Source: Komagataella phaffii GS115
Taxonomy: Eukaryota > Ascomycota > Pichiomycetes > Pichiales > Pichiaceae
Length of the DNA stretch: 64,000 nt
Assembly (NCBI RefSeq): GCF_000027005.1
Contig: NC_012964.1
Location: 2,170,001-2,234,000 of the forward strand
Direction of reading: 5' to 3'
The position numbers and the translations under genes were made by a program. Under the pieces are notes generated by a model. The model was not told the DNA's origin. It ran no database searches and saw only the letters and a list, made by a program, of their open reading frames with translations. Shown in pieces: positions 39,736 through 50,622 of this stretch (position 1 is its first letter; each line of letters starts with the position of its first letter).

Positions 39736-40749
39736 TTAGTTGTCCACTGCGAGAGCAGCAAGCTTCAAAACACCTTCCTTAGAATTGGCGCCCCCAATGA
39801 AACCAGCTGCATGGATGAAAACGCAACCTTCGACGTTGGCAGCTTCCGACAGTTTTTCATCTCTCAATCCTCTCCAGGGCTCAGGCAATGCCTTTCTGCT
39901 TTCAAAAGAAGAAGAACTTACAGGGACAGCAGCAATTCTCCAGTTGTTACCTGAATCTGGGAATAAAACGTAAAGGATTTCTCCGTGACATTTGTTGGCA
40001 ATTTCCACACCATAAAGATGCTCCTTCCAAGGAACAAATCTATCAAAGACTAATACTTTACCACTTGGGTGAGCTTGAAATCTCTCGTCAAAAGCTTTTT
40101 CAACGAATTGTTTGGCAGGCAACCAAGAACGCCCATAACTCAATAACAAATTGTCAAATACTTGGCCCATAATCTCAGAAGCTTTTTCAAATTGCTTATC
40201 GAAATCAGCATCAGTTGGTTCATCAACCCACAACGGGTTGAGATTGGAGACAACAGAGGCAAGGGTGAAGTTTTTGTCATTGAACTTTCTTTCATTAGTA
40301 TTTTCATAATTTGAGACACCATTGTCGTTAGCATCAACAGATTCAATGAAATCCTTGTACAGCTTTTCATATAAAATGTTGATGTTCGTGGATTCCTCAT
40401 TCAAGTCCCAGTTGAGTTTTTCAGCAATAACTTCTTTACCAAACTTCTTGAAAACCAGACCAGCAGAGCTCAGCTTTGTTTGATACTTATCCGAGAACGT
40501 GGTGCTGAATTCTCTCTGGTGGTGGTCGAAAAACTTGACATCATCATATTTTCCACCAACGTCTACCACAATGTCAGCTTCTTCCCACTTTGCAGGATCT
40601 CTGGATCTAAGGAGAGTGGAGTTGGTCCATTTTTTCAGACTCCTCAACAAGTAGACAGCCAAGGCTTCATCGGCATGGAAACTTCCAGAATGGGTACAAA
40701 TTTTCAACATATCTAGCTTCCGTTTTTTGCTCTCTGTTTGTGTCTCCAT
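39736..40749 (-). CDS. MYG1: MYG1 family DHH-type exonuclease
   Basis: A conserved eukaryotic 3'-5' RNA exonuclease family of nucleus and mitochondria (yeast YER156C). The ATG at 40749 (METQTESKKRKLDM) gives 337 residues; the upstream TTG extension is rejected. Metal-binding motifs of the DHH superfamily are clear: THSGSFHADEALAVYLL, DIVVDVGGKYDD and FDHHQREF. The C-terminal block has WRIAAVPV, LPEPWRGLRDE and FIHAAGFIGG. It is divergent from PET100. Confidence 0.9.
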   Translation of the reverse strand: METQTESKKRKLDMLKICTHSGSFHADEALAVYLLRSLKKWTNSTLLRSRDPAKWEEADIVVDVGGKYDDVKFFDHHQREFSTTFSDKYQTKLSSAGLVFKKFGKEVIAEKLNWDLNEESTNINILYEKLYKDFIESVDANDNGVSNYENTNERKFNDKNFTLASVVSNLNPLWVDEPTDADFDKQFEKASEIMGQVFDNLLLSYGRSWLPAKQFVEKAFDERFQAHPSGKVLVFDRFVPWKEHLYGVEIANKCHGEILYVLFPDSGNNWRIAAVPVSSSSFESRKALPEPWRGLRDEKLSEAANVEGCVFIHAAGFIGGANSKEGVLKLAALAVDN

Positions 40750-41090
40750 GTGGTATAATTTTTTTTGCAAAAGGTTTGCTTAGGAAGTCTTCGCGAAGGA
40801 AGACTTAAAGAGTAGGTTGAATAGATCTAGCTAGTGTGACATTGTGCACAACTGAACGCATAGGGAGATGAGAAAACAGGAAAGATTGTTGTAGCAATAT
40901 TCAAATGTCTGCTTGGATTTTGCTTTGAACGTGGATCCTTTTCTTTGCTTTTTCAATGGTTAGCACCAAATTAGCTCAGAAGTTTCCTCCAGAACGTGTA
41001 CTGCTCAAACAACAATCTCGTGAGAAATCCAATCCTATGGATCTCTCTCTAACTGTTCGTTGAACTTCCATCTACACCCCCAAGGTCACC
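40750..41090. promoter_or_regulatory. MYG1/PET100 divergent spacer with a small dyad
   Basis: This 341-base spacer holds both promoters. An 8-base perfect inverted repeat (40785-40792 with 40799-40806) contains the 10-base palindrome CTTCGCGAAG (40789-40798). It lies 36 to 57 bases upstream of the MYG1 ATG, where it could be a 5' leader hairpin. No RNA gene is seen. Confidence 0.4.
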
Positions 41091-41378
41091 ATGTTTAACA
41101 GGTTTAGGATGAGTAGGTCGACTTTTGAGTTGGCCAAGTTCTCTTTTTATTTGCTAACCCCCATTTCTATCATGTACTACGTTGGTATTGACACAGACAA
41201 GAAATTCAATGTTCCTGGGTTTTGGCCGGATCCAAACACCTTGAATAAGATTCCCAAAGAACCTTATGAAATTCAAGCTGAGTTGGTTAGAATGCGAAAG
41301 GCAAATTTGGAAAAGAGGAAGAGGTTAGAGGAGAGAGCTAAAGAGCTTGGAATTGAACCAGATGAGGAAGAGAAGTAA
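41091..41378 (+). CDS. PET100: Cytochrome c oxidase assembly factor Pet100
   Basis: A small mitochondrial inner-membrane chaperone of complex IV assembly. The 95 residues have a short N-terminal matrix-side stretch, one membrane helix (about 15-32, KFSFYLLTPISIMYYVGI), the conserved segment FWPDPNTLNKIPKEPYEIQAEL and a charged coiled-coil tail. Yeast Pet100 is of similar length (111). Confidence 0.9.
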   Translation: MFNRFRMSRSTFELAKFSFYLLTPISIMYYVGIDTDKKFNVPGFWPDPNTLNKIPKEPYEIQAELVRMRKANLEKRKRLEERAKELGIEPDEEEK

Positions 41379-41603
41379 ATACTATAAAGCCGAGGAGGAT
41401 GGAAAGCATAAGTAAATCACTTTACCTCATATTGATTCAAGAATCACTAGGTCGGATCGTTTTAGTCAAGATTTCTCATTTCAATCTGTAAATAATGCAA
41501 ATAAGTTAAATACTTGAAATTGTTGATTATGTAACCCTTTTGACAGCCCCTATATCTCTCTATCGCTCAATTCATCGATTCTCTGCCTGTCCACCAAATA
41601 CAA

Positions 41604-42329
41604 ATGTCAACGGTAAGCTTCCCAGTTTTGAAGTCTCTGCTTGCTATTTAATTACTAACTTGGAAGAATTCACAACCACCTCTATCTGATTATATTGAGC
41701 CTGACATTCCAATAGTTCCGGATGTAGCTGAACCTATTCTCCCAACCACAACAGAGCCAAGGCGTTCTCAGCCGGGCTCTACTGAACCAGGCTTCTTTCA
41801 AAATTTGTACCATACGGTGATTCAATCGTCACATCCTTTTGCATTGCTGACTTATGTCTTTTTTCGGGTGAGCCCCATTATCATTTATATGATTGGATAT
41901 ACGCTGTTCGGGCATAATTTCATTTTTCAGTTCATTGTTACAATTCTGCTTTTGAGCGCTGATTTTTGGAATGTAAAGAATTTAAGTGGACGCTTGATGG
42001 TTGGTTTAAGGTGGTGGAGTGAGACAAATGAGCTAGGAGAGTCAATTTGGACGTTCGAATCCGCTGATGCTGAAAGATATGTTAATCCAATTGATTACAA
42101 GGTGTTTTGGATGATGTTATATGCAACACCAGCATTTTGGATTTTTCTGGCACTATTGGCATTTTTGAAACTTCAATTTTTGTACCTAACTCTTGTCATC
42201 CTAGCTGTTACCCTTAGTGCGACCAATGCTCTAGCTTACACCAAATGCGATAAGTTTTTTAAGGCAGAGACCTCCAGTTTAGGTTTTTTTGGCACGATGT
42301 TGCAAAAAATCAATCCTTTTGATATCTAA
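41604..42329 (+). CDS. TVP23: Golgi membrane protein Tvp23 (spliced)
   Basis: A conserved late-Golgi membrane protein of the TVP23/FAM18 family, linked to vesicle trafficking. Exon 1 (41604-41612) encodes only Met-Ser-Thr. Exon 2 (41667-42329) gives the rest, 223 residues in all. There are four membrane helices in two pairs (FALLTYVFFRVSPIIIYMIGY, FIVTILLLSADFW, VFWMMLYATPAFWIF, LYLTLVILAVTLSATNAL). The family signature is FWNVKNLSGRLMVGLRWW. Its TAA overlaps the stop of the convergent orphan gene. Confidence 0.92.
41613..41666 (+). other. TVP23 intron
   Basis: A 54-base intron after the third codon, with donor GTAAGC, branch site TACTAAC at 41653-41659 and acceptor AAG at 41664-41666. It is the only way to give the downstream frame a nearby ATG that keeps the Pro-rich N-terminus. 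Confidence 0.85.
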
Positions 42330-43312
42330 CGAAGGTTGTTAACTGGAACAATACAGAATCCGATCAGATTGTCGTCGGTACAGTTTGTCATGCTTATTGA
42401 TCCCTCGGAGATGGTCTTGATAAGTTGTTTCTTGACTTCTGAGGTATCATGAATTTTCATATCTCTCTTACTTTGATTAAGACCCATATAACTTCTCCAT
42501 TTTCTTAAGCTGTTTTTTTTGCTTTTTCCGTCATTTTGCAGAAACTTTCTCGGTACGGTTAAGCTTATTATTTGTGTTGGGGATAGATCTCTTGAAATAA
42601 GTACAGGTTCTCTTTTCTTGAACATTCCTTGCATTGAAGAAATTACTTTTACAATGGATTTATTCCTATGAATGGAGGCAATCGAGTTGTTTGGAGGATC
42701 ATGCTCTTCCTTGCTATCTAATTCATTTGCTGAAGGATTTTCCAGTAAACTATCTCTATGTGGCCAATTTTCAGGCTGCCTTGAACTTTCCAGTTGATGA
42801 CCTTTTTGTGATTTTCTTTCTACATCTGAACTCATGGACATTTTGCTAGTAAGCAACGAAATAACTTTTTCAGAGTACTGAAATTCCGATACTTCATCGG
42901 AGGATTTAGTTGGGGCCTTTGCAGTGTTTACCACTTCTAAGTTTCTAAATTGAGACATTCCAAGGCTTTCCAACGCTGTCTCCGTTTCACGAGCTGTCAC
43001 AGTAACATCCTGAACCACGTTACTACTATTACCTGATGAGAATTGTGGGTAACCTTCACAGCTCATCTGCTGACTTTCGATATCAAAAATTAGTTCCTTC
43101 AATCGGCTGTTGGATCTTAACACATCGTCGGAATCCCACAGTTCAAGGTCTCTTACCTTTGCATCTGATAGGTTCGTCTCAAGTCTACCTTCACTGAGTT
43201 CATCGGCGCTGAAATACTCCGAGAGTGGCATATTGCTAACAAGATTCACAGCATCACTGAAAACGTCACTTCCGCTGTCAAAGGGGTCCTTGTTAGGCAT
43301 ATTCTCAGTCAT
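42326..43312 (-). CDS. Ser-rich protein of unknown function
   Basis: I do not recognise this 328-residue protein. It starts at the ATG at 43312 (MTENMPNKDPFDSGSD). The N-terminal two thirds are acidic and rich in Ser, Asn and Glu (probably disordered). The last third is basic (GMFKKREPVLIS, KSKKNSLRKWRSYMG, KRDMKIHDTSEVKKQLIKT) and ends with a hydrophobic DNLIGFCIVPVNNL. There is no signal peptide or membrane helix. The basic, better-patterned C-terminal part is where a conserved domain would be expected. The stop codon overlaps that of TVP23 by three bases. Confidence 0.7.
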   Translation of the reverse strand: MTENMPNKDPFDSGSDVFSDAVNLVSNMPLSEYFSADELSEGRLETNLSDAKVRDLELWDSDDVLRSNSRLKELIFDIESQQMSCEGYPQFSSGNSSNVVQDVTVTARETETALESLGMSQFRNLEVVNTAKAPTKSSDEVSEFQYSEKVISLLTSKMSMSSDVERKSQKGHQLESSRQPENWPHRDSLLENPSANELDSKEEHDPPNNSIASIHRNKSIVKVISSMQGMFKKREPVLISRDLSPTQIISLTVPRKFLQNDGKSKKNSLRKWRSYMGLNQSKRDMKIHDTSEVKKQLIKTISEGSISMTNCTDDNLIGFCIVPVNNLR

Positions 43313-43447
43313 TACGCCCACAACTCAGCTCACTAAATTAATTTGACACTAGAGTATAAAGTATTTTTGTGAACACTGCGACAAGTAATCACGCCCACGC
43401 CGCACACCCTATTTGTCATGACGAGACCAAAGCGCACTCTGGTATAA

Positions 43448-43468
43448 ATATATATATATATATATATA
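43448..43468. repeat. AT dinucleotide microsatellite
   Basis: An alternating AT run of 21 bases in the spacer between the Ser-rich orphan gene and PUF4. It may serve in PUF4 3' end formation or as a TATA element for the orphan gene; neither is shown. Confidence 0.85.
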
Positions 43469-43528
43469 ATTAGAAGTATACAGGAAAATAGTACAGTAAT
43501 AATATACACAGCAGATTCAAGACTAAAA

Positions 43529-45691
43529 TCATGGTTTCGGGTAAACAGCGTTACCCCTCTGAGCTAGATGTGATTGTTGTTGCTGTTGTGGCAGCATTGG
43601 TTGCCTAGGGCCGTGGTGAAACTGTTGAGCCATCACAGGAAACTGGTTGTTACTTGGAGGTACTCCGTTTACTTGTATCCTTGCCATTATACGTTTACCA
43701 TGAGGAGTATTGCGTACAGTGGGTAATAAAGGCTTCAACAGTTCCGATAATCTCTCAAATTCTTCAGGTGTAGAAACGTCCAAAGCTGTCTGAAGCACAT
43801 AATTTCCATAAGGATCATTTAACAACTCTGATATTTTGGTAGCATGAGTCTCCAGTAACTGGTCAATGACTAGCTTGCTTACGCGGGGAATCTTCAAGCA
43901 CTTTTCGATGACGTTCGATCCAAATTTATGGAGAGATAATGTAATAATGCTATCTTTGATAGCAGCAACGATATTGGCCACAGGTTTACTGTCATTTATG
44001 TTCTTGATCATCTCATTTTGAGACAAAACATACTGGACAACATAGTTACCAAAAGGATCAAAAGAAAGAGGAATACAGTTTCTACTGACTTCCAAACTCA
44101 ACGCATAGCATTGTTCTTTTGACCCATGGTCCAAACATCTTTGTAAAACACAACATCCATGCCTATGGGTTGCAATCTCGACACAATGGTCACAAGTAGC
44201 ATCAAAAATGAACTGACAATCCTTGCTACTTAGCTTTTGAAGACATTTTTGAACGACGTGGTTACCGTTCAAATCTCTGCTCAAAGAAACCACATGAGAT
44301 GAGAGAGCATCAATGATTATCTCCGACTCCTCTTCGGTATCAATGCATTCAACCAACTTCTGGAGGGCACGAGTTCCATGTGGATCCAACGCAATTCTAA
44401 CAAACTTTGAAGAAGCATTTTTAACGAGAGTAATTCTCTGATCAACGCTAACCTTATCCAAAAGCTTCTGAATCAGATAATTTCCAAACGGATCAGACAT
44501 CAACTCGATTACGGAAAGATAGGTTTCGTTAAAAATCATAGTGGCGGCATTCTTGCCACCAATGTCCAACTGCTTCTGCAAAAATCTACACCCATGCTGG
44601 TCTTTGCAAAGAGAGTAAATCTCACCTTGAAAGTCCTCAAGTTTGGCATCAGCAAATTTGGAAGGATCCTCACCTCTTTTCCTCATGTTCTTGCGGTGAG
44701 TATTCATTCCATTGTTCAACCTTCCAATGCTAGAATTGTTCAAAGCAGACTGACCATGCCCACCACTTCCACCTAAATGTTGCTGAGATGGATGATGAGC
44801 TCCAGGATTGCGATTACCTTGTCCATTTCTGGACTTGTGGGGAAAAGTTTGCAGCCTGTGGTTTGCAAATTCATCTTCAAGACCAGTTTCAGAGTGGGGA
44901 GGCCAAATACCTTGCGAGTGCACCATCATAGGCATGCCGTTATTAAATCCGACATTCATGTTCATGTCCAAGTTCATCTCCATACCATGGGACATTGGAT
45001 GAGGGTAGCCGCTACCCATGTTGCTGAAGCCTAGGGGAAGCTGATTTTCGTATCCATTGGGAGTAGCAGAAGTCAAGTTTTCTTTATCGACCAATGATTG
45101 GGTAGAAGGATCATTAACTGGGGAATTAACAGTGGAGGGAGAGCTTTGGACCAAAGCAGGGCCGAAAGAGCCGGAGCCAGAGACCCTAGGTTCAGTTCCA
45201 GAAAGTTCCTTACCAGGTAGTTCGAAGGGCTTGATTTGATTTAATCCATCAAGATGAAGTCCATGTTGGAGAATACTTAGCCTTGGAGTTGCCGAAGCCA
45301 TGGAAGGATTATCAATGGACCAATTAGAAGAGTTTGGGGTCAACGACGAATGGCGGTTATTAGAATTGGCCAAAAAGTTGGACTGGTTCTTGTTGGGCAA
45401 AATATCAAAATCCAGACTCAACCCACCTAGAGCTAGATCCAAGTCTAGATCATTAGGTTCATTTCTCAACATGGATGAATTTTCCATGGACTCACGAGGG
45501 GCATAATTAACACCAGCAGAATTGGAACCAGAGAACCGATGATCCGATGAAATGGTGGGGGTCTCAAAGGAAGGCCGTTGAACACCAAATGAAGAAAAAG
45601 AATGAATAGAATTTTGGGTCCTCCTATCCGAATCTTTTGGGGGAGTGATTGGAGGGCATCCGCCGCCACCTGTAGGGCTATTGGATGACAT
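43529..45691 (-). CDS. PUF4: Pumilio-family RNA-binding protein Puf4
   Basis: Binds UGUA-type elements in mRNA 3' ends and promotes deadenylation and decay, chiefly of ribosome-biogenesis messages in yeast. The 720 residues have a disordered Ser/Asn/Gly/Pro-rich N-terminus and a C-terminal Pumilio domain (about 345-680) with eight repeats. Repeat signatures include KDQHGCRFLQKQLD, SDPFGNYLIQKLLD, LDPHGTRALQKLVE, RDLNGNHVVQKCLQ, THRHGCCVLQRCLDHG, FDPFGNYVVQYVLS, LHKFGSNVIEKCL and NDPYGNYVLQTALD, ending RNTPHGKRIMARI. This set matches S. cerevisiae Puf4 most closely. A Gln-rich tail follows. Confidence 0.92.
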   Translation of the reverse strand: MSSNSPTGGGGCPPITPPKDSDRRTQNSIHSFSSFGVQRPSFETPTISSDHRFSGSNSAGVNYAPRESMENSSMLRNEPNDLDLDLALGGLSLDFDILPNKNQSNFLANSNNRHSSLTPNSSNWSIDNPSMASATPRLSILQHGLHLDGLNQIKPFELPGKELSGTEPRVSGSGSFGPALVQSSPSTVNSPVNDPSTQSLVDKENLTSATPNGYENQLPLGFSNMGSGYPHPMSHGMEMNLDMNMNVGFNNGMPMMVHSQGIWPPHSETGLEDEFANHRLQTFPHKSRNGQGNRNPGAHHPSQQHLGGSGGHGQSALNNSSIGRLNNGMNTHRKNMRKRGEDPSKFADAKLEDFQGEIYSLCKDQHGCRFLQKQLDIGGKNAATMIFNETYLSVIELMSDPFGNYLIQKLLDKVSVDQRITLVKNASSKFVRIALDPHGTRALQKLVECIDTEEESEIIIDALSSHVVSLSRDLNGNHVVQKCLQKLSSKDCQFIFDATCDHCVEIATHRHGCCVLQRCLDHGSKEQCYALSLEVSRNCIPLSFDPFGNYVVQYVLSQNEMIKNINDSKPVANIVAAIKDSIITLSLHKFGSNVIEKCLKIPRVSKLVIDQLLETHATKISELLNDPYGNYVLQTALDVSTPEEFERLSELLKPLLPTVRNTPHGKRIMARIQVNGVPPSNNQFPVMAQQFHHGPRQPMLPQQQQQSHLAQRGNAVYPKP

Positions 45692-47056
45692 TTCTGGGAT
45701 GGGAATAATTGATTTTTATGATGCGATAAATCTCTCTGAATACTGGTTGATGAGAGAGTATAATAATGAGATTTGAATGCTGTTTTTGTCTTTTTGATCT
45801 CTTCAAATGGGCGATAATGGATGACACAGGGAATAATATACAGAAGAAGTCACAATAATGTACAACAATGCAAGTGAAGATGTTTCACAAAGGGGCTCAA
45901 ACAGTCAGATCTTGGTAGAGCTTGGAATTTTCGTTATATACGACTTGTTGGGTGAAAGGCTATCAGTTCCAGTCTACCTTTTTTTTAGTTTTCCTTCTTA
46001 GAGACAGGAATCAGATCCATTCGACTCAAAAAAAAATGATCTAGGGAAGGAGCGATTTTTTACGATCGTGTGATACTCATTTGTTTGAAACCTAGATTGT
46101 CATACCCCTAGCGCCCAGCGTCCTGTGGAAGTTGAATGGATGAAAAAGTAACCCTTAAACGCAGTCGTGTGCCTTTACCAAGAAAGTGTCAGCTCCTGAT
46201 CTGTGTATCCCTCCACATTTTGGGTTGGCAGGACTAGTTCATTCCTTTCTTGTTTTAACCAGCTTGTGTGCATCACATGTTACTAGCATGGATTGAGGAA
46301 TTTTCAAACATAGATTATTCATGGTTGATTTTTCAAGTATAAGTTGGTTGCTTGTGATATCCGATATATCTGACAATTCGTAAGGTTGAAAATCCGTTAA
46401 TTCTGACTGATTGACATTGTGAAAATTCAGTTACACTTTGACTTAAGTTAAAGCTATGCATTGAACAAATGTAATCCTGCTACCAAATCTACGATCTTCT
46501 CATTGCTGAATTCCTGAATCTCACTCATGGCTTGACTATAGAGCAGTTGCTGAAATCATTGCTATTCAATTTCCCTCTTGCAACATTGAGCTACCTAGTT
46601 TCCAGAACCACGGTAGGTGGCATGAGGCAGTATTTAACTATACGAGACGATGAACATTGCCCACAGATAAGCAAACGTTTCCAATTAATGCAATCCCAAA
46701 AGGTGCTACTCTTTTCTCAGACTGTGCAACGAGCTGTATTGGCTGAAAACTGTGAAAACATCTAGATCAGAACTCTACAATGATATTTTCAGTTGATCGC
46801 TGGGACCTCTGTCAGTCTAAAACTGGGTAAGATTATTAAAAGCTTCATGGGTGGCCAATTGACAGGCAAATAAATATTAGCACGACTTTAGCTCATCAGG
46901 GACTATTTAGAACTACGAAATCTTCGTGTCAATTTTGACAACTGCCTGTTAGATCTATTGTTTTAAGGTTCCCCATGACTAGCTTTTTGCTGCATTCACC
47001 ATTTTACTATATCCGCATCGCGAATCATGTTATCAACTTAACCTCTTCCAAGGCAC
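45692..47056. promoter_or_regulatory. 1.37 kb PUF4/GPC1-like divergent intergenic region
   Basis: A long gene-free spacer, AT-rich with a few short ORFs that lack ATG starts and family likeness. Poly(T)/poly(A) runs lie near 45979 and 46026. I see no tRNA, snRNA or repeat. The length suggests long regulated leaders or promoters, as is common for PUF genes. Confidence 0.4.
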
Positions 47057-48291
47057 ATGTCATCAGTAGGCTCTTTTGAAAGCTTAGACGAATTACCGAA
47101 GAAAAGTGCTAGCACCAGTGTTCTGGATGACGATCTCTACATTTCAGATTCAGAGTCCATAAATTCATTGCGCTCCCGTTCCCATTCCTTCAATATGGGA
47201 TATGAGAACCTCTCTGTTTTTGATTTGTTTGACCCATACGCTCTGACCACAGACTTTTCAAGAAAGGTCAAATTAGAACACGGCAAATCTAAAAAAATTT
47301 AACAAAGAAGCAAAGAGATAAGTTGAAAGCAAGAGATGAGGACTTTAATCGCTTGAAAGGGCAATTGTTGAAGAGACTGGACAAATTTAATGATAGGGTA
47401 ACTCATATAACAACTACATCCAAGACTGAGAAGTTATTCTATTCTTTTGCCCTCCTGCAAATCTTTGTATGCGGGGTTCTTGTTGGAGAATACCAAGAAT
47501 GGTTTCATGTTTACTACAGTGTACTTTTCCTATGTTTGATGCCTGTTCGATTTAGTACTTACTATAAGCGGGGCTATCAGTATTTTCTCGCAGATTTATG
47601 CTATTATGTGAACATCTTATGCTTGCTCTTTATTTGGGTATTTCCGGAATCACAAATGCTATTTATTTCTTGCTTTTCATTTGCCTTTGGAACGTTGTCT
47701 TTTGCTGTGATTACTTGGAGAAACTCACTAGTCTTACATTCGATAGAGAAGACTACTTCGTCCATGATCCATATCACCCCACCCCTAACTATGTACGTGA
47801 TTGTTCACCAAATTGATCCTGAATATCAATTGGTCCGTTTTCCCGGAGCTGCAAAGACTGCTAGTTGGAATTTTTACAAAGGGATTCTTTATACATCACT
47901 GTTTTACTTGGTCTGGCAATCAATGTACCATTACTTTATCACTATAAAGCGAGCTGAGAAAATAAAGCAAGGGAGAGCTACTTCTTTTGAATACTTGAGG
48001 AAAGCTTACAGCGGCAATGCTTTGGGCAAGGCGGTAAATTCTTTACCGGAACCCTTACCGGTAGTGGCGTTCACTTTAATTCAGTTTGGGTACCAGCTTC
48101 TGACAATGTCACTATGCCCTCTGTGGTTCCGTTACAAATTACTCTGTACATTGTTTCTGGCGTTTATCTTCATAGCGGCGTCGTATAACGGTGCTACATA
48201 CTACGTTGACTACTACGGCAAGAAATTTGAGAAGGAAGTCATCACGTTGCGACAGGAGCTCACGCAATTGCAAGCAAAGAAAGAAGATTGA
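47057..48291 (+). CDS. GPC1: Glycerophosphocholine acyltransferase Gpc1-like, frame broken at an A7 run
   Basis: Acylates glycerophosphocholine to lysophosphatidylcholine in phospholipid remodelling (yeast YGR149W family). The N-terminal, cytosolic part (MSSVGSFESLDELPKK to about residue 78) ends in TAA at 47300-47302. The membrane part, with about eight helices (LLQIFVCGVLVGEYQEWFHV, ITPPLTMYVIVHQIDPEYQLVRFPG), is in another frame. The frames meet at seven A (47291-47297). One extra A gives a continuous product of about 411 residues, near the yeast length (432). As it stands the frame is broken. It is convergent with ARF1. Confidence 0.85.
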
Positions 48292-48446
48292 AGAGTTTCC
48301 TATTTTTTGTAATATGTAGGTAAATTGGGGAGCGTGTGCTATAAAGAGGGAGGAATTATAGCATATGTCTCACTCAGATAATCAAATCACACACACACGC
48401 AAAAATTCAACTCGTGTAGTAACTAAAAAACCCGACATTACACAAC

Positions 48447-49647
<1,201 letters not shown>

Positions 49648-50541
49648 ATGAATGCTGTAAGGGGCTTTTCAAGAGTCCGCAATTTCTCCCAGTTGAGACC
49701 ACTTCTCAACGCAGAGTCCCATGTTAAATTTCTATCAAACTATTATTCCAAAGATATTCTTGAAAGTATCAAACTAGCTGAATCTGTGGTTGAACCAGAG
49801 CATTATAAGGGCAAGAAGCTTCCCAACATTGAATTTGCTCCTCACTATTTAGACGATTACTCGTCATATGATCCGTTCTGGGATTACAGTACCACTAAAC
49901 AAACTGATTTTGAACAAGCACAACAACCAATTCCTAGAGATATCCCAGAAGGTTATTCACTGCCTACAGGTTCTAACAGTAACCCTACACAGCTTTTGGC
50001 AAAGGGATTGGCTAAACTGACTGGTTTGGACCCTGAATACATCACCAAATTGACTGTAAGACCTCTTGTACTGAAAACAGTCACCAATCAAACAGCAAAG
50101 GGTAAGATTAGATCTTTCTACTCTTTAGTCGTTGTCGGTGATAAGAATGGTATGGTAGGAATAGGTGAAGGAAAAGATTCTGCAGAAATGTCTAAATCCA
50201 TTAGAAAGGCACATTGGAACGCCGTCAAGAACTTAACACATATCCCTCGTTTTGAAGACAGAACCATCTACAACGATGTGGAACACAAGTACGGTGCAAC
50301 CTTGGTGAAGCTAAGAGCCGCCCCATCAGGTTCAGGGCTAAGGGTTAACCACAACATCTTTGAAATTTGTGAGTGTGCTGGTATTAAAGATTTGGCTGGA
50401 AAAGTATACAGATCAAGAAATAGCATGAACGTTGCCAAATGTGCCATTGAAGCCCTACAAAGGCAAGTAACTTTGGAAGAGCTTGCTGCTCAGAGAGGTA
50501 AAAAGATTGTCGATTTGAGAAAGATATATTACTCCAGTTAA
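49648..50541 (+). CDS. MRPS5: Mitochondrial small-subunit ribosomal protein uS5
   Basis: A protein of the mitochondrial 37S subunit. The ATG at 49648 (MNAVRGFSRVRNFSQLRPLL) gives 297 residues, with a presequence-like Arg-rich start. The TTG-initiated upstream extension is rejected. The S5 domains are clear: RSFYSLVVVGDKNGMVGIGEGK, VKLRAAPSGSGLRVN and ECAGIKDLAGKVYRSRNSMN. Yeast Mrps5 is of similar length (307). Confidence 0.94.
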   Translation: MNAVRGFSRVRNFSQLRPLLNAESHVKFLSNYYSKDILESIKLAESVVEPEHYKGKKLPNIEFAPHYLDDYSSYDPFWDYSTTKQTDFEQAQQPIPRDIPEGYSLPTGSNSNPTQLLAKGLAKLTGLDPEYITKLTVRPLVLKTVTNQTAKGKIRSFYSLVVVGDKNGMVGIGEGKDSAEMSKSIRKAHWNAVKNLTHIPRFEDRTIYNDVEHKYGATLVKLRAAPSGSGLRVNHNIFEICECAGIKDLAGKVYRSRNSMNVAKCAIEALQRQVTLEELAAQRGKKIVDLRKIYYSS

Positions 50542-50622
50542 AGCTGTCGTTTCACACATGTTCGATCTTGTATATATAAATAGGTCTATATATCAACTAT
50601 GGCAATCACAAATTTCTCATCA

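Noticed and set aside
47270..47320. An intron explaining the GPC1-like frame change (GTCAAA donor, TTTAAC branch).
   Set aside because: The donor is not of the GTATGT/GTAAGT type used by the five real introns here, and the intron would be about 45 bases with a weak branch site.
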